64,000 nt of DNA from NCBI GenBank assembly GCA_019044685.2, contig JAGTXX020000011.1, positions 1,302,001 through 1,366,000 on the forward strand, given 5' to 3'. Of the stretch, positions 31,067-43,100 are shown one piece after another (within the stretch, counting starts at the first letter, position 1; every line of letters begins with the position of its first letter). A program made the position numbers and the translations under genes. A model generated the notes under the pieces. The model searched no databases. It had not been told where the DNA came from and was given only the letters and a program-made list of their open reading frames with translations. Source of the DNA: Nannochloris sp. 'desiccata' (Eukaryota > Chlorophyta > Trebouxiophyceae > Chlorellales > Chlorellaceae).

Positions 31067-31754
31067 GATGGCGGATGCGCTCTGGGCCTGTACAATAGTT
31101 CAGGCTTCTAAAGAGGTCCATAGAAGAGGGGGAGAGCAGTTTTTAAAGCTGGCTCGGCCGCAAGCCCGGGGACAAACGAAGGCTTCCAATTGAATTTCAA
31201 GCCAGTGGGTCAGCGTAGCTGGGCTGGGCCATCATAGCCCCTCAATTGTATTGATGCTGAAGCTTGGTGCCTTCCATATAGAATTTAGAGACCAATATGT
31301 CATACAGCAGCCAACCCCGTTCCTCTTATCTCAGAAATTGTCTTTAACTTCAGCCCCGTCGGCAGACGGGGCGGAAGCAAGGAAACAAAGGCAAAGACAG
31401 CATGTTAATGATTACAGCGCCTTTGATAATTTAGGCGAGGAAGATATTGACAAAACAGGCGGCAGTTATACTTATATAAGGCTCCTATACGTCAAAAGCA
31501 CTACCTCCCTTCCTGCCCCACGCCCCACGCCCCACGCCCTACGCTCAAGATTCAAAACAATTTCCCAGCAGGGTTTTCAAATGAAAGGCAGGACGTCAAT
31601 TCAACATCATTATTCATTGCCATTAGTTATCCTATTATAGACCAGCATCAAGATAGCATCATTACGTGTGCTGCAGCGATTCGATCAATTGAAAAATAAC
31701 GATCAACTTCGCACCCAATTAATTCCCAGCCCTGGCCTGGACTTGCGCCAGGTT
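31067..31754. other. Long intergenic region between RPL15 and endonuclease III
   Basis: 688 bp. It contains an open frame on the plus strand at 31251-31640 that could be a leader or an unrecognised 5' exon of the downstream gene, but no matching splice junction is evident. A short tandem CCCCACG repeat occurs at about 31517-31541. No other feature is seen. Confidence 0.35.
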
Positions 31755-32954
31755 ATGTTGCGACAATTGACTGTTGGACCATTTCATGCAACGTTGATGA
31801 CTCGCAGACCCCAAGTCTTGCCTCAGTCTCCTACCACTATTTCTTCTCGCTTCACATTGTCCCTGCCAATCACCCTTACTTGGGCCGTTCGCCAGGCATT
31901 TACAGCCTTGAGCAACTTCACTGGAATATCAACAAGCATGTCTGGAAGAGCAATGGGTATCCGTACACAAGCTACTGCCAATGATAATGGCGAACAAGTA
32001 GAAATTGCCATTGTTACCGACACTGTAGCTGCTGCTGTTGTAACCACACCCAAAGCTAAGAAACGCCCTCGTGCTGAAGAACCATCTCCACACGTTAAGA
32101 ATAGCCTCTCTCAACTACAAATCAAGGCTCAAGCCATTTCAAAGCATCTTAAGAAACTCTATCCCAACCCGCCCATCCCTTTAGACCACAACTCTGATTT
32201 CCAATTGCTCTGCGCTGTAGTCCTCTCAGCTCAAACAACTGATAAAAAAGTCAATGAAGTTACTCCTGAGCTGTTTACTTTAGCTCCAAATGCTGCTGCG
32301 ATGGCTCTGTTGGATGTTCCAACCATCGCCAACTGCATCCGTACTCTCGGTTTGGCCCCCACCAAGGCTAAAAATTTGCAAGCGTTATCTGCAGCGCTAA
32401 TAGAAAACCACGCTGGTAAAGTACCTGATACATTTGAGGAATTGGAAGCTTTACCAGGGGTAGGGCATAAAACTGCGTCTGTTGTTATGGCGCAGGTCCA
32501 CGGCCATGATGCCTTCCCAGTAGACACTCACATCCACAGATTGGCGCAACGGTGGGGATTAACAGCTGGAAAGTCTGTGGAGCAGACGGAAGCTGATCTG
32601 AAGCTGCTTTTCCCACCAGACACCTGGCGAGATTTGCATTTACAAATTATTTTCTTTGGTAGAGAGAAATGTCCTGCACGAGGCCATGACCCAGCCATGT
32701 GCCCTATTTGTTCATGGGCAGCGGTATCTCCGTATGATAAACCAGGAAATAGTCCATTGAAACCTGGGCAGAGAGTTGCTGGTGCAAGTGCGTCTGGAAG
32801 GGCAAACACTGGGAAAGCAAAGAGCGCAGCCGCAGGGGGAGCAGCGGCGGCAGCAAAGAGAAGTGCTGCTGCCGAAGGAGAGGATGCAGGGAAGGGTACC
32901 AAGAGGGTCAAAAAGGCTTGGACTTCTGCGAGTGATGGTGAGGATGGAAGCTGA
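31755..32954 (+). CDS. NTH1: Endonuclease III-like DNA glycosylase/AP lyase
   Basis: Intronless, 399 aa from the first in-frame ATG at 31755. The first ~90 residues are basic and Ser/Thr-rich, consistent with an organellar leader. The HhH-GPD core contains LLCAVVLSAQTTDKKVN, the hairpin LPGVGHKTASVVMAQ with the catalytic Lys, and FPVDTHIHRLAQR with the catalytic Asp. It removes oxidised pyrimidines and cleaves at abasic sites. The Fe-S loop is unusual: KCPARGHDPAMCPICSW shows three Cys (C-x9-C-x2-C) and no fourth, against the usual C-x6-C-x2-C-x5-C. The C-terminal ~70 residues are Ala/Gly/Lys-rich and could be nuclear-targeting. Confidence 0.88.
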   Translation: MLRQLTVGPFHATLMTRRPQVLPQSPTTISSRFTLSLPITLTWAVRQAFTALSNFTGISTSMSGRAMGIRTQATANDNGEQVEIAIVTDTVAAAVVTTPKAKKRPRAEEPSPHVKNSLSQLQIKAQAISKHLKKLYPNPPIPLDHNSDFQLLCAVVLSAQTTDKKVNEVTPELFTLAPNAAAMALLDVPTIANCIRTLGLAPTKAKNLQALSAALIENHAGKVPDTFEELEALPGVGHKTASVVMAQVHGHDAFPVDTHIHRLAQRWGLTAGKSVEQTEADLKLLFPPDTWRDLHLQIIFFGREKCPARGHDPAMCPICSWAAVSPYDKPGNSPLKPGQRVAGASASGRANTGKAKSAAAGGAAAAAKRSAAAEGEDAGKGTKRVKKAWTSASDGEDGS

Positions 32955-33171
32955 ATACTTTTGCTCTTAGTATGGTCTTTACTTTTATTTCTCTGCCATA
33001 CGCGATGCCATCATGATGAAGAGCTGACAGCAGCTGAGATGCACCTACTACCCTTGGCTTTTTAATTTTGAAAAGCGGAGCCCTTATACTTGTATTCATT
33101 TCATTCATATAATTTAATTCACTTCTGCACACGTTTGCATTAGATTTGAGAACTCTTAATAGCACTCAAAG

Positions 33172-33773
33172 ATGTTGGCAAGTAAAATTCAGATCTTTTC
33201 GCCAGCAAAGCCGCACAGTCTCAAAAATGCCAGGCCGCATATAGTATCTAGAAAGCATTTTGCAGGCAAAGTGAGAGCTTCGGGGTCAGGAGATGGTACG
33301 AGGCTTTTCTAATCGAGTGATCACAAATTATAACTTTAGCCAGTCGATTAATTAAGCGATCTACTTGTGCAGGAGGTGACAGTTTGGATGAAATGTTTAA
33401 AAAAGAGCTTAAGAAACGGCGTATTAACACAGTGGATGATATTAAAGATACACCAAACACTAAAACTACGACACCACCGCCATTGTTTCAAAATGATACG
33501 ACGGACCAATTGGAACGGTCTAGGAAATTGAACTCGGAAGGTCTTGAAGGGCTGATTCCTCGTGCTTCAGCACTGGTTCAGCTGGGCCTCAGCTTCTTCT
33601 TAGCTTTTGGCCCTTTTATCATCGCGGTTATTCTTGCCTCTGCCGCTATCTATGCGGTTTTTGGTGACAATTTTGTCCACGGAGGAACACCTTCTTCTTC
33701 TTTTAGTCCGCCTCAATACGATCCGTTAGAGTTGTTGAATGAGCCCACTGTAGATCCTATGATTCCAATGTAG
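33172..33773 (+). CDS. Predicted plastid-targeted single-pass membrane protein
   Basis: Exons 33172-33295 and 33373-33773 join in phase to 174 aa. The start (MLASKIQIFSPAKPHSLKNA and onward) is basic and acid-free for ~35 residues, like a transit peptide. A charged helix with KKELKKRRINTVDDI follows. Then comes a conserved-looking block, EGLEGLIPRASALVQLGL, running into a hydrophobic helix (FFLAFGPFIIAVILASAAIY), and a Pro-rich acidic tail. I do not recognise a named family; it looks like a conserved green-lineage plastid protein. It lies 217 bp after NTH1 on the same strand. Confidence 0.55.
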
Positions 33774-33909
33774 AATATAAAAGAGATGAGAATGAATTTT
33801 TACTGTCTATTGTAATTTGAATGCCGCCACTGTAAAAGTGACAAAAGAAAAGTTTTGTATAAATCCTTTGATTCAGAGCTTTGAGGATGAACACAATACA
33901 CTCAAATTT

Positions 33910-36378
33910 ATGATGGGGCGTGGTGGAGAAGAGTTGCTGTCGCCAAGGGCACAGCAACCTCTGGAATTACGAACCGATCATCGTTTTTCTGCCTTCCTCT
34001 CTTCAAATTTTGACGCTGCTCAATTCGCTAGCAATGCACTTGAAGATACTCATACAACAGCACAAGCGCAAATCGACTATCTGCAACAGGGGATCGCTGT
34101 GTTGGACGGCCAGCTCCGTCATTTAGTTTTGCAGCACCGTGAAGACCTAATCAGCCACACTGCTAAACTAGATGAGACTGATGGATCACTTCAGAGAATC
34201 TCATTATCAGTGCGATCACTGCAAAGCGTGGCGGCAAGGGTCAAGGCTGAAGTGATCGAGCCTTACCAACAGATCGCAACAAGAACCCAGCAGTTAAGCA
34301 ATGTGCAGCGCACTGTAGATCTTCTGCGGCACACCATCCATCGTGTAAAACTAGTCCAACGTCTTCGAGCAGAGATGAAGTCTGGAAGCACTGATATCAT
34401 GGAAATAGCAAAGGCCGCCCGCCTCTTATCCGACATACGAACAGCAGACTCAGAGGCAGACCTCTCTGGCCTGACTGCTGTAGACGAAGATGCTGAGTTC
34501 TTGGCAGCGGCAAATTCAAGCGTGCGGTCTCATATCAACGCTGCTTTACGAGCTGGTCTAGACTCTCTCAGTCAAGCGGAAGTTGGAAGCGCCTTACAAG
34601 CCCATTATAACTTACACGAGCTCCGTCCAGCTGTAGAAGGACACATAGACCTCGTTGTCACAACTTTAGAAAAGAATTTCTCCGCATCCATGGATCCACG
34701 GAAACTTTCTGCATCCACTGGTGGAGCAACTGCAGGAGCTAGCGGGGTTCGTGGCGTTGTTGGTGCTTTACAAGGAGCCACAACAAGGGTTCAGGAAGCT
34801 TTATGGGAGCGTCTTAGTGAATCTTTTGATGGATTATGGCGTTCTGGTGTTGCTATGTGGCATTTACAACGCGTTCTTATGAAAAAACGTGACCCATTAA
34901 CTCACGATTTATTTATTAATGTCGTCTGTCCTACCGAGGACGACCTTTTACCTCTGGACTATTTCTGGGAGACGCTCTGTGCTGCGCTTTCACAAGCCTT
35001 TGCAACTGCATTTTCTGCACAAAGGGGTGGCTTTGTTCGCGATGCATTGGTTCAGTATTACCCTCGAGTTGCAGGCTTGTTTGAAATGTGCTGCTCTAGA
35101 ATAATAAAGGACGGGTCAGCTCGAGACGCCCCTGCTGCGCTTACCCCACAGCACGCAGCACACCTCCTCGCAACCCCAAAAGATGCTGAAAGTGCCTACT
35201 TATCTTCTGTCCACTCTCGTTTGCAAGGTGCTGCGAATTCTGCGTTCCCTGGTGGAAGTAGAGCCTTACCAACTGCCGCGGATTTACAGACGCTGGTTGC
35301 TCGAGTTAATGAAGAGTTAAAGACAGCTATTAGTGGCGGAGATAGATTGGCAACATTGGTAGCTACTGTTGCAGGATCTGCGCTTCAAACTGCAGTAGAT
35401 AGGGCTGAGATGATGGCGGCAGGAGGGCCAGAAGTACGGGCATTGTCTGGTAATAACAGCAGTGGAAGTACTTCGATTATTTGCAATGCAGCGCAAGCTC
35501 GTAATATTTCTCTATGCAATGCACTCCAAGAAGTCCACCGTTCTGTGGCTGCGTTAATTGCTCGCCTTCCTCCAACCGCTTCTGCTGCGTTAGTAGGCCC
35601 GGTAGATGCTGTTCAAGCAGCTGCACTCGATCTGGCTGTGCCTCTGTTCCGAGCTATGGTCGACGCTGCCCAGGATAGGATAATGAAGATGCATGCGTTG
35701 AATCTAGGAGCTGACGAAGGTGCTGAGGGACCGGTTGTAGAAACGTCGGTATACATGAGAGATCTTGTACGGCAGCTTACCCAGTACAGAATTGAATTTT
35801 TCTCTAAATTTGTACCGCCTCCAACAATGGGCCTTTCTTCTTCTGCAAATTCAAGTTCTTCATCATCCTCTTCTGTAGCACGTGCACTCGTAGAACGCTT
35901 GGCATCGCGTATATTAGTATTCTTCGTACGCCATGCTGCGTTGTTACGCCCGTTATCTCACTCAGGCAAACTCCAAGTAGCAAAAGACATCGGAGAGCTG
36001 GAGGCTGTGATGACTCAGCAATTAGTACCAGCAGAGATCCTCGGTAGCCCATTAAAATCGCTTCGATCGTTCAGAAGATTACTATTTACCGAAAGTGATG
36101 ATTTGGAGAACAGTGCATTACTAAAAGATCTCCCGGCAGTTGTTGTTATGCATCATTTGTTTTCTCGAGCGCCTGCGGTATTGGAGTCACCTCACACTAG
36201 GAATAAGTTATCGCCCAGTCAGTATTCTTTATGGCTTGATGAGCACACGCAAAAAGAGGCGGTGAAGTATATCAAATCTGCTGCAGAAGCTGGGGCGGGT
36301 AAGGTTGCTGGCCAGGCTGAGGGAATGCAAGCAGTGGCGTTGGTGAAAAAGTTTGCAGATCAAGCGCTTGGTTATTAG
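33910..36378 (+). CDS. COG5: Conserved oligomeric Golgi complex subunit 5
   Basis: Single exon, 822 aa from the first in-frame ATG at 33910. The N-terminus has FSAFLSSNFDAAQFASNAL followed by a long heptad region ending in RTVDLLRHTIHRVKLVQRLR, the COG5 family signature. The remaining ~600 residues are helical with Ser- and Ala-rich linkers, consistent with a CATCHR-fold tether. COG5 is in lobe B of the COG complex, which tethers retrograde vesicles at the Golgi. Length is close to the family norm (about 800 aa). It is convergent with the HPt gene. Confidence 0.88.
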   Translation: MMGRGGEELLSPRAQQPLELRTDHRFSAFLSSNFDAAQFASNALEDTHTTAQAQIDYLQQGIAVLDGQLRHLVLQHREDLISHTAKLDETDGSLQRISLSVRSLQSVAARVKAEVIEPYQQIATRTQQLSNVQRTVDLLRHTIHRVKLVQRLRAEMKSGSTDIMEIAKAARLLSDIRTADSEADLSGLTAVDEDAEFLAAANSSVRSHINAALRAGLDSLSQAEVGSALQAHYNLHELRPAVEGHIDLVVTTLEKNFSASMDPRKLSASTGGATAGASGVRGVVGALQGATTRVQEALWERLSESFDGLWRSGVAMWHLQRVLMKKRDPLTHDLFINVVCPTEDDLLPLDYFWETLCAALSQAFATAFSAQRGGFVRDALVQYYPRVAGLFEMCCSRIIKDGSARDAPAALTPQHAAHLLATPKDAESAYLSSVHSRLQGAANSAFPGGSRALPTAADLQTLVARVNEELKTAISGGDRLATLVATVAGSALQTAVDRAEMMAAGGPEVRALSGNNSSGSTSIICNAAQARNISLCNALQEVHRSVAALIARLPPTASAALVGPVDAVQAAALDLAVPLFRAMVDAAQDRIMKMHALNLGADEGAEGPVVETSVYMRDLVRQLTQYRIEFFSKFVPPPTMGLSSSANSSSSSSSSVARALVERLASRILVFFVRHAALLRPLSHSGKLQVAKDIGELEAVMTQQLVPAEILGSPLKSLRSFRRLLFTESDDLENSALLKDLPAVVVMHHLFSRAPAVLESPHTRNKLSPSQYSLWLDEHTQKEAVKYIKSAAEAGAGKVAGQAEGMQAVALVKKFADQALGY

Positions 36379-36824
36379 ATGTATCCTTTCTTTTTGAAGT
36401 CGTGTTTTCAAGGCTGTATTTGTCTGTAAGTTTTAACATTCGTTGTGTTCGTTCAAAGATAGAACAAGTAGGGGAAATGAGAAATAAAATTAATTAAGAA
36501 GACAAATCTGATAAAGGGGAGTGATTTAAAATAACAAAAAAAGCTCGAAAAGCGACGGGATTGCTGAAAGCAGCTTTAAATTTTGTTTTAGAGAGATTTG
36601 AGAGGGAAAGAACAAGCAAAGAAGGGAAAAAAATAAAGACACATCATCTACTATCAGGTGATGACTTAAGAATCATAAAAGGAAAAAAAAAACGAAAAAA
36701 GAAACAGAGGTTCAATGTTTTAGCGCTGAGGCATTGTGTGTGCCAGCGTAAAACAGAAAGATTCATTCATTGTTGAGGGGGTGAAGCACTATAAGATAGA
36801 AGGGTAAAAGGTACCAACCAGACG
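36379..36824. other. Convergent 3' region, COG5 / HPt
   Basis: 446 bp of A-rich DNA. A 71-codon Lys-rich frame at 36561-36776 is probably chance in A-rich sequence. No gene is seen. Confidence 0.4.
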
Positions 36825-37363
36825 TTATGGTGCTCTTTGCAGCTGCTTTCGCTTCTGTTCAAGCTGCAAGAATTGGTCTAATTTACTCTTCAATGCTGCA
36901 AAAATGTTTTGCAACTGTGAACAAAGGTCTTGGCAAGTGGCGGTCTGTTGCGCATGGCAGGCATCTCTAAGCTGCACACAGGCAGTGGCCATTCCGTGTG
37001 CGCCAAAGCTTGCACTACTGCCCTTAAATTGATGCACCAAAGCGTCAACTTGGGTGAAATCAATAGTGGCGCTGGTTAATAAGCCCGCCAGTTTCTCAAT
37101 TTTGGAAGCTGAATCTTCGAAATACAACTCTACCATCTCCGAGACAAAATCAGGGTTTGACTCATCCTGTACAGTTATAAGATCAATGGTTAGACGTGAT
37201 GAAAGTATAGGGGAAAATAAAAATGATATCAACAATCTTGTCATGAATGCCCTCTTACCTGGAGTTGCATAAGTTGGACGAATTGGTCGTTCAATAGACT
37301 TTGAGACAAGCAGTCATTTATGAGATTATGGATCTGCTGGTTGACAGCTTGTAATTCACTCAT
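36825..37363 (-). CDS. AHP: Histidine-containing phosphotransfer protein (plant AHP type)
   Basis: Two exons (37363-37259 and 37166-36825) encode 148 aa. The sequence LNDQFVQLMQLQDESNPDFV is the plant AHP hallmark, and VHQFKGSSASFGA holds the phospho-accepting His and the HxxKGSS motif. These four-helix proteins carry phosphate from hybrid histidine kinases to nuclear response regulators, as in cytokinin and osmotic signalling. Length and intact motif argue for a functional, non-pseudo HPt. A C-terminal Lys/Arg/Gln tail follows the bundle. The similarity to land-plant AHPs supports a green-lineage host. Confidence 0.92.
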
Positions 37364-37879
37364 ACTGCGAAAACTTCTAAAGTTTGCTCAAATGGAGGGA
37401 AATCAAATCGAGTTCCTGTTATTAAGCCGTCTTCAAAGCCCTATGCACGTTGCACGCCTCCTTTTTCTTCAATGATTTCCAATGTATTGATCGAAATTTA
37501 GGTTTCCCTCAATACTTGCTGTTCATGCCAATTAATAAAGCTAGTTATATATTAATGCAGAGTCGGTATCCTTAAATAAGGCGGCTATAACATAAAATCA
37601 GTGATTTAAAGAGGCGCCAACTTAGATCGGTGACGCCACGCTAAATCAACGCCTCTGGCATGCGCAAAGAGCCTTTTCTGACTCATATCTGAGAGAGATT
37701 TTGCAAAAATCCCCGTTGAATTCGCAGGCTGAACGAAGCAGGCATAGCATTCTGGGTTGCCTGTCTCCGAGCAGCAAGTGTATATAAACCGCCAAACTTT
37801 CTGAGGCACTAAAAACTAAATCAATAAATCTTGTGGGACTCAGTCATCCCATCCCCATCAACAGAGGTGCGCAAAACCA
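37364..37879. promoter_or_regulatory. Divergent promoter region, HPt / unknown 455-aa gene
   Basis: 516 bp between start codons with no convincing ORF. No individual site can be supported. Confidence 0.35.
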
Positions 37880-39676
37880 ATGCCTCAGTCACCTGATCAA
37901 GATCACATGGGACTTGGATTTCGCTCTCCAAGCGACCCGGTAAATCGGAGCCTGTATGCCGACCTGTCCCCTGAAACTGAGCAACATTATGTGAATAATA
38001 TGCCACGTCCTGCTGGCGTTAACGCTGCGCGACGTGGCCAAGATGCTCGTCCGTCTGCAGCCCCAAATCCCTTATTTTCTGCTGTTGCCCCGCGCAATGA
38101 GCGCACAAACCCTCGAAATGATGTAGAAAACATGTAAGTATTGATTTTATATATTTTTCGTGGTCCTATCTGCATTTTTCAATTGTGGGCTATTCCCCTA
38201 AATCTTTTACTGACCAGATTGCTTCTTTGGTCCCATGAATGTTTGCAGGCGTCCAGCTGTCGGGAATGGAATCCCCCCTTTGAACAATATGAGAACCCGC
38301 CGCCCAGCTGCGGAGTTGGCTGACCAAAGAACTGCTCAAGTTTTGGGTTATCTAGGTATGCTAGCCCAGCGCTGTTGACAGCGAAATGCCCCTGCTCGCT
38401 TTATTTCTCCATCTTTCTCGCTTTAATACTTAGCACATAGACCTCACTCGCCCACAATTGCTGGATTGTGTAGCAAGAGTCGGTGTGTAGGTGTCTAGAG
38501 TATTAATGGCAACAATGCAAGGTTTTAACATAAATGAATGGCCCATTTCTTTCCTTGCAGAATCAGATGATCCCCTCAGTGACGTCAGTGAGACCCAGTC
38601 TCAAAGCCAGCCGGACCATGGCGATTCGTCTGATGACGACGATCCGCCCAATCTACAGAGCAAGGAGTATATTCTTACTGGAAATGCAAACAAGGCAAAA
38701 AATGAAAAGTTCCGCCGAGTTAAAGCCGCTCCATGGATGAAAGCTATCACTCCATTGGACCAAAGCCCCGGTTGGATCGACTGTGTTTTGGTGACAGATG
38801 GCCTTCCCGTTCCTGCCGGGAGCTCTTGGCCCCTGCCACTTAACGGCGAAAGGAACTACGTGACTTGGACAGGTAGGTTTTATTGTACCTTATAATCCAT
38901 TTCTGTTGGTTAAACAGTTGCTGACCAAAATATAATACCATGGTATAATACTAATAATTCCAACTTACCTCCGTTTCGCAGGTATGGTCAAAGACCTCCA
39001 ACTGGAGTTGTCTGACCAGGTCACATTCCAAGAGGCAAGAAATTCCGAAGGCGTTACATATGCCCGTATCTATGTTACAAAGCATCGTCCAAGTTTGATT
39101 ACTCCTGTGGACCAAGTTGCTCGTGCTCCCGTCCCGATTGTTGATACTGCTCAAGGCGCAAATACCTCGGCAGCGCATGCTGCAGAGGCAGCGGCTGGTG
39201 CTTGTCCTTCTGGCACCGCCCCTGCAGGGAAGAAAAGAGCCTTCCGTACCATGGTACCTTCTCGGAGACATCAAGTTGAGAGCCCTGCGCAAAACAATCA
39301 GGTTGAAGCCACTGCTGCAGCTGAGCACCCTGCCCCAGTCGGAGTTGCCCCTGTGATTGCTCCCTTTTCCCCTCCCTCGAGCTCCGTTCCCACCCACAAC
39401 CCCCCTGCTGCTGCTGCTGCTGCAGCAGGCCCTTCTTCAAAACGCAAGTTGACCGATAACCCATGGTTTCAACACTTTCAAGGTGTCATAAACATTCTAA
39501 CACGTCACGGCGTCTCTAAACCTACTATCAAGGCATTTAACTACGAGTTCCCCCACATTTCTCCAGAGGATTCGCGTTTTCTATACGAGTCTCTTGTTTT
39601 AATTGATGAGGACGGCAACAGTGAACGGGTACGACAATTTGCAGACCAGTGGGCGACGGTGTTAGAGGGACTGTAA
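37880..39676 (+). CDS. Unrecognised 455-aa protein
   Basis: Four exons (37880-38133, 38249-38355, 38561-38872, 38982-39676) join with matching phases. The N-terminal ~120 residues are polar and disordered-looking. Exon 3 has an acidic Ser/Asp stretch (SQPDHGDSSDDDDPP), then a folded-looking segment with PGWIDCVLVTDGLPVPAGSS and NYVTWTGMVKDLQLELSDQV. A Pro/Ala-rich linker with poly-Ala follows. The C-terminal ~75 residues (NPWFQHFQGVINILTRHGVS, then PEDSRFLYESLVLIDEDGNS) look conserved and helical. No signal peptide or membrane segment is seen. I cannot assign a family, though an RNA/DNA-binding or signalling role is possible. Confidence 0.6.
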
Positions 39677-40119
39677 GCAACATTAGATCCAAACAAAGAT
39701 TCAATTTATTCTCGAATTAAAAAGTCATTGAAAGCAGGGCAGTTATCCTCACAAAGACGTATCAACACTGTCGAAACTTTTTTCTCCCTGGTCTTATCAA
39801 CTTCTTTTCTTTCTTTCTTCCCTTGCCACTTAGTTACTAGAAAATGTAAATGAAAGTTTACACATTAGGTCATTCAACGCGTATTAGATTGTATACTGCT
39901 GCACAGTCAAGCATCAGGAAATCAACAGAAAGAAATAGTGTCTCTCAATAATAGCGACGCCTAGCTAGGCTTTGTAAACTTGCAATCTTATCAGCACTTG
40001 TCAAAACGAGAATGAAAAGCTACCCTTTCTATACTAGTTCTTTTCTACTTTGTATATACTACTATTTTTCATCATATATATTGCTCCAAAGGTCTTCATA
40101 AGAATATATATCCACATAT
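39677..40119. other. Convergent 3' region, unknown gene / ClpB
   Basis: 443 bp, AT-rich, with pyrimidine tracts near 39780-39820. No gene is seen. Confidence 0.4.
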
Positions 40120-43100
40120 TTAAGGCATTATTTCTGCAGCGTTAGGGAACTGCTCCACTACTGGCTCAGCTCCATTATCACCAGCAGCACCGCCTTTTCT
40201 TTTCAATACCAACCCCTGTGCTTCTGCACCACCAGGTGCTTCCACCACAATAATATCCCCTTCAGCAAAATCTCCACGCAAGATCCCCTTTGCCAACGCA
40301 GTTTCAAGCTCTTGTTGTACCACACGTTTCACAGGGCGAGCTCCAAATGCTGGATCGTAGCCCTTTTCAGCCAAGTGATCAACAGCATCCTCTGTTAATT
40401 CCATCCGCATTTTCTTATCAGCAAGGCGTTTCTGGACGCGATCGGCTTGCAATCTGACAATAGACTTGATCTGGTCCTTTTGTAAGCCCTGGAAAATTAT
40501 AAATTCATCAATTCTATTTATAAACTCAGGTCGGAAGTGAGTCCTGACTTGAGACGTCACTCGCTCTTTGACTGTCGCAGGATCGGTTTCCATAGCCTCC
40601 AAAATAGATGCAGAACCGATGTTCGATGTCAGAATAATAACCGCGTTTTTGAAATTGACGGTACGACCCTGGGAATCAGTCACACGACCATCATCTAAAA
40701 TTTGAAGCAAAACGTTGAACACATCACCGTGTGCTTTTTCCACCTCGTCGAATAATATCTGTACAAGAAATGTAGTAATTAGGTTAGCGTATTATGTTCA
40801 AGAATTAAAAAAAAAGAAAAAAAACATCTCCTCGTCATTCTATGGGTGCTTTCCCTTAAAATCTTACCACTGAATAAGGGCGGCGACGGACAGCTTCAGT
40901 CAATTGTCCACCTTCTTCGTAGCCAATATATCCAGGAGGAGCACCAATTAATCTGGACACGGTGTGTTTTTCCATGTACTCGGACATGTCCAAACGGACA
41001 AGAGCAGCATCAGTATTGAACATATACTCAGCTAAAGCCTTTGCAAGTTCTGTTTTACCTACCCCTGTAGGACCCAAGAACATGAAAGAAGCAATAGGGC
41101 GATTTGGGTCGGATAATCCAGCACGAGAACGTTGAATAGCATCAGATACGGCATCGACGGCTTCATTTTGACCAATCACCCGCCTGTGCAGCTCGTCGGC
41201 AAGGTGTAGAAGCTTCTCGCGGTCTGAAGCCATGAGTTTAGAGACAGGAATACCAGTCCATTTGGCTACAATTGAAGCGATGTCGTCTTCAGTGACTTCT
41301 AAATGCAACATTCTATTTCCAGAAAATTCCGCAGCCTCCAACTCTTCTTCTGCTTCTTTAAGGCCTTTTTGAAGCTCCAAAACGGTGCCATATTTAAGCT
41401 CAGCAGCACGGTTGAGGTCATAATCGCGCTCGGCTTGCTGAATTTCAAGATTAACACGGTCGATTTCCTCCCTCAACCGCTGCACCTTTGTCATATCATC
41501 TCGCTCGCTCTCCCACCGAGCGCTTAAATCTGCTTGCTTCGCTTTCAGCGCAGATAACTCTGCACTTAGAGCACCCAAACGAGATGCGGCACCTTTATCA
41601 GTAGGAGCAGCCTTCTGTAAACTCAATTTCTCCATTTCAAGCTGCAAAACACGTCGATCAACCTCATCAAGTGCACTTGGCTTTGACGTAATTTCCATTT
41701 TCAATTTTGCAGCAGCCTCATCCACCAAATCAATAGCTTTATCAGGTAAGAAACGGTCTGCAATGTATCTATCACTCAATTGTGCAGCTTCAACAAGTGC
41801 AGAGTCTGTAATCTTGACTCCATGATGCAATTCGTACCGTTCCCGTAAGCCACGCAAAATGGAAATTGTGTCCATGACGCTCGGTTGGTCCAAATAAACT
41901 TGCTGAAAACGACGTTCCAGCGCAGGATCTTTCTCAATATATTGTCTATACTCATCTAAAGTCGTCGCACCAATACATCGTAATTCTCCACGTGCAAGCA
42001 TAGGTTTCAATAAATTTCCAGCATCCATGGCCCCTTCTCCTTTGCCTGCTCCCACGATGTTGTGAATCTCATCAATAAAGAGAATGACTTGACCCTGGCT
42101 GTCCTGAACCTCTTTAATAACTGATTTTAAGCGGTCTTCAAATTCACCACGGTATTTTGCACCAGCAATTAATGAGCCAATATCCAGGGAAACTAGAGAG
42201 CGGCCTTGAAGAGAGGCTGGTACGTCGCCACTGACAATACGCTGTGCTAATCCCTCTGCAGCTGCAGTTTTACCTACACCAGGTTCTCCAATCAACACAG
42301 GGTTGTTCTTTGTACGACGGGAAAGAATCTGAATGCAACGACGGACCTCGTCGTCACGTCCGATGACAGGATCCAACTTTCCATCTCTAGCAGCTTGAGT
42401 TAAATCCCGTCCATATTTAGTCAACGCCTCATATTTACCCTCAGGGTCTTGATCTTGGACAGTCTTCCCACCACGAATCTCCATAATAATCTCTTCCAGC
42501 TTCTCAGCGGTCAATCCTTCAGCTCGAAAGAGGTCTTTCCCAAACCGATCATCTTTCGCCATTGCCGCCACCAACTCTTCGACACTGACAAATTCATCTT
42601 TCCACTTTCTTTTCATCTTTTCTGCCTCAGTAATCAAACTTTCCAAAGACCGGCCGAGAACTTGTTCGTAATTACCGCTCACACGGGGCTGTTTGCGTAC
42701 AAACTCTTCAGTCTTTTCTAAAATACGGGTGGGGTTGAGACCTGCTTTGGTAATAATACGACGAGCAAGGCCGTTGGACTGTTCCATTAAAGCTTTGAAA
42801 AGATGCTCAGTTTCGACAATCTGTTGGGAGTATTCGCGGGCAATCTCTGGAGCAGCGACGATTGCTTCCCAGGCCTTTTCGGTGTAGTCCTTTTGGGTGA
42901 TACGTTTGCCGCCACCTGCGCCGCTGTTGGCCGCAGCAAAAGTGCGGATAGTGGTGCTACGGTGGGAAGCAGGGGCTGAGACACCGCCAAAAGATTGGTG
43001 GCGACGGAAGACATCGAGGTGGGGCTGTAAGGCGTGGGTTGAAGCCAAGGAAGTGGCTGCAGGGAGAGAATGAAGGCCCCGGAAAGAAGTGGGGCTGGTG

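Noticed and set aside
31251..31640. 129-codon ORF upstream of endonuclease III
   Set aside because: No good start context, no recognisable domain and no splice junction linking it to the next gene. It was left as intergenic.
36561..36776. Small Lys-rich protein
   Set aside because: It arises from A-rich DNA, with no conserved character and no supporting splice or start context.
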